Source of the DNA: Alectoria sarmentosa
Lineage: Eukaryota; Ascomycota; Lecanoromycetes; Lecanorales; Parmeliaceae
Direction of reading: 5' to 3'
Assembly (NCBI GenBank): GCA_009733775.1
Contig: WOGZ01000085.1
Location: 1-64,000 of the forward strand
DNA: 64,000 bases
The translations under genes and the position numbers were made by a program. Positions 61,646-64,000 of the stretch are shown here, in pieces (position 1 is the stretch's first letter; every line of letters begins with the position of its first letter). A model generated the notes under the pieces. It ran no database searches. It was not told the origin of the DNA and saw nothing but the letters and a program-made list of their open reading frames with translations.

Positions 61646-63039
61646 TCAGGAAGCCGGAGCTCCTTTTTCACCATGACCGTTGGCTGCTGTCGCCAGCTCC
61701 CACAACGCCTCTCGTCTAGACTTGCTCCCCACATCAAAGAAGGGTTTCTCACCAACACTAATCGCCCTCCTACCCATCCGCTCCGCCGGATCGTCATAGT
61801 AATCAGACGTCGCAGTGTGGTAGGTACTGCGATTGTCCCAGATGGCCAGATCATTGGCGTTCTGCCATCGGAACCGGACTTGCAGATCCTGGTTTTCGAC
61901 GATCAGGTTCATGAACCATTCCTGCAACGCCTTGGACTCCAGCGGCGTGACGTCGTTGATGTGTTGCACATGAACCCCGACCGCAAAGACGGATTTCCAG
62001 CCTGTTACGGGATTTGTGCGGACGACCGGGTGGACGGCTTGCAGGAGTTCGCCGACGTTGAGAGGAGAGCCTCGCGGGTCAGAGTAGAGCTTGAATCCGC
62101 CCATTTTGGCGACCTCGTTGAACTTTGGCTGGGCAAATGTAACGGTGAGGCCTTCCAAAAACTTCTGATATGGTTCGGAAATGCGGTCGTAAAGCTCATA
62201 GCCCGATGCCCAGATTGTGTCTGTTTCAGGGCCATAGTCAGCGCCGTGAGCCCGTCATACTGACATTGGTTCAAACGACGTACCTCCACCAGTGCTAGGA
62301 ATCTCGACAAGGCGCAGGCTGGAATAATCAGGCGGCATCTTTACATGTGCCCAGGCTTCAGTAAGCACCTTGGAACGCTTGCCGGGAGAAATCGGGAAAG
62401 GATATGTTACCTTCTCAAACGTGGCATCCGAATGCCAGCTTCCCTTGCCACTCTGAACTTTGGCGCCCCGTGGAAAGATCTTCTTCAATCTGCGCGAGCT
62501 GATGGTGTTGATCTCAAGATCTCCAGAAGCATCAGTGCCATCGTTGGCCGTGGGCTCGATGTACATTTTTGATGATTTTGGCTTTCCGGAGAGCTCTCCA
62601 AGACGCCCAAGTAGTTCCTTTTGAAGGCCGTTGTCCAAGCCATCTTGGGCGCGAAAGAAGACGACGCCACGTTGGGAGACTGTGCGGAATGTATGTCAGT
62701 AAAAGGAAGAACGATTTCTTTGCTATCGGGGGGGGGGGGGGGTGTACTGGTGATAGCCAAATCTTTGAGTAGTTGGTCAGAATTGGGTGCTCTGAGCCAT
62801 TCCGCCAGGTTGGCTTCCGGAAATTCTTTTCCAATGACTGGTGTGACGTCGAAAGATTTGAACTGGTTCAGGATGCCAGTCAATTTCAGCGGTGAGCTAT
62901 TCGATGACCTGAAGTCGGTAGGTGGATCATTCATGGAACCCGTTGGGCCTTTCTCTTCGACAACAACATTAGCCGGAGATTTTTTGGTATGGGCCGATGT
63001 GTGCGAGTTTAAAGTGACACTCTCAGCATGAGGAGCCAT
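61646..63039 (-). CDS. TauD/TfdA-family 2-oxoglutarate-dependent dioxygenase
   Basis: Three exons on the minus strand (63039-62748, 62679-62284, 62220-61646; introns of 68 and 63 bp) join in frame to 420 residues. The fold signature is present: ISQRGVVFFRAQDGL, the iron-binding HxD in GSWHSDATFEKV, DTIWASGYELYDRISEPY, then HPVVRTNPVTGWKSVFAVG and the distal His/Arg region WDNRSTYHTATSDYYDDP followed by RMGRRAISVGEKPFF. These enzymes use Fe(II), oxygen and 2-oxoglutarate to hydroxylate, for example releasing sulfite from taurine or other sulfonates (yeast Jlp1 is the best-known fungal relative). The substrate cannot be decided here. Intron 1 holds a run of 15 C (15 G on the plus strand, 62728-62742) beginning five bases after its GT donor starts. 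Confidence 0.9.
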
Positions 63040-64000
63040 TTTTCGTCACGGATAAGATGGAGTGAGTCCTTTTCAAAATGAAGACTCTGAACAGCCTCGC
63101 ACGATGAAATTCTAGAGAGAGAAGGACAGAAGGAGGGAGAGGACTATTCACTTCATATTCGCTGCACCTTTACGCCCATTACCCATTCGCTGACAGTCTT
63201 GGCGTGGAGGGGAAATCACACCACAGGGAAGAATGATCAGCCAAGAGCCCAGGCCCAAGTTCAGCACCCGCAGCATCTGCACAGCACACCCACAGCATCT
63301 GCACAGCATCTGCACAGCATCTGCGCAGCATCTTTATACGAATAGTCAAGGTACCAAGTCTTACAGCTTACCTACCTACCCATCTGTATGTTATGATTAT
63401 TCGCAGCAAAAGTACACGCTTCTTCCGCAGGTCTAAAGGCCCGTAGAGCAGGTAAGATCTCGTAGAGAATGTCTGCATTTATCGGATTTTATCCTGCCAG
63501 GACATGAATTGTTCCGATCTATTACCCCTGAAGTTTATCGATCAGAATTCTTGGCTACACGCAGAAGACCGTCTAGGTTAACAGAGCTGCAAATGCCATT
63601 CAATTCGAAATTCGATATGTGGAGAATACCATAGCAAGGGAGAGGGGGAATGTTATGCGCGGAGGTGCGTCATTTGGCTACCAGCTACCTTACATGACTC
63701 GCTAGCGCGAGTACCTTACCGCATATGTACTAGATTCAATGATCTGCTGAGTAAGGGAGCTATCGAGGTAACCCACTCATTACTTTACCATGCAGCTGCC
63801 AAAGCTTGACGAAGAAAAGTGCTGTATAGAAAGTTTATGCGGTTTGAATCATTTGGAGCAATCATCCTTGCGGACAGAGACACTGTCGTCCGGACGCATG
63901 GCTAGCCTACCTACATCAGACTCGACGGCCTCTTTCTGGCATAGTGAACCCTCTGAATTCCTTCTGGGCCACCGGACCACGCCAGTCCTCCCTACCGAGG
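63040..64000. other. Upstream flank of the dioxygenase gene; no gene seen
   Basis: It contains the dioxygenase promoter and a short tandem repeat at 63269-63333. No frame beyond about 70 codons and no family match. Confidence 0.5.
63269..63333. repeat. Tandem repeat of a CAGCATCTGCA unit
   Basis: About five copies of a CAGCATCTGCA(C/G) unit, 12-15 bp apart, in the upstream region of the dioxygenase gene. It could act as a cluster of binding sites, but simple repeat expansion is enough to explain it. Confidence 0.8.

Overview
The window is nuclear DNA of a filamentous ascomycete (Pezizomycotina). Seven of the eight intact genes I can model carry or neighbour short 46-99 bp introns with GT donors, AG acceptors and CTAAC/CTGAC-like branch sites, or are intronless fungal families. 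The proteins are typical of this group: MYND/DUF4470, fungal rhodopsin-fold membrane protein, Zn2Cys6 factor, YTH+RRM protein and DNMT5. The DNA alternates between gene-bearing DNA of ordinary base composition and strongly AT-rich blocks that look mutated by RIP (repeat-induced C-to-T mutation). I cannot name the genus.

Layout. 1-6950 is an AT-rich repeat block with a ~31-bp minisatellite (about 2937-3735) and a satellite built of ~356-bp and ~169-bp monomers (about 4550-6930). At its edge (7218-7749) lies the broken C-terminal part of a HET gene. Then follow a MYND-finger/DUF4470 gene (9497-11409, +), a rhodopsin-domain membrane protein (12735-14228, +), a long stretch with no convincing gene (14.2-21.8 kb), a class III aminotransferase (21789-23135, -), a SAM methyltransferase (24915-25802, -), a YTH+RRM RNA-binding protein (28654-30396, -) and, divergently, a short Zn2Cys6 factor (31513-32563, +). 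A gene-poor tract with simple repeats and a 13-N gap (34083-34095) leads to a predicted secreted protein (39354-40434, +) and a broken signal-peptide gene near 42360.

43550-49032 is a complete but RIP-degraded Ty1/Copia LTR retrotransposon on the minus strand: two 222-bp LTRs, perfect 5-bp target duplication ATTGC, and recognisable gag, reverse transcriptase and RNase H relics.

51710-59787 (+) holds the most important gene: an intact eight-exon DNMT5, a predicted 2563-residue protein with a C2HC zinc finger, a cytosine methyltransferase domain, Cys-rich fingers and an SNF2 ATPase. The window ends with a TauD/TfdA-type 2-oxoglutarate dioxygenase (61646-63039, -).

How the parts fit. DNMT5 proteins are known as ATP-dependent CG maintenance methyltransferases. 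In the AT-rich blocks most cytosines that remain are in CpG, so RIP seems to have removed C in other contexts and spared CG. The genome therefore carries both an apparent CpG-sparing mutator footprint and the enzyme family that methylates CG. The link between them is an inference. The other genes look like independent housekeeping or accessory genes rather than one pathway cluster.
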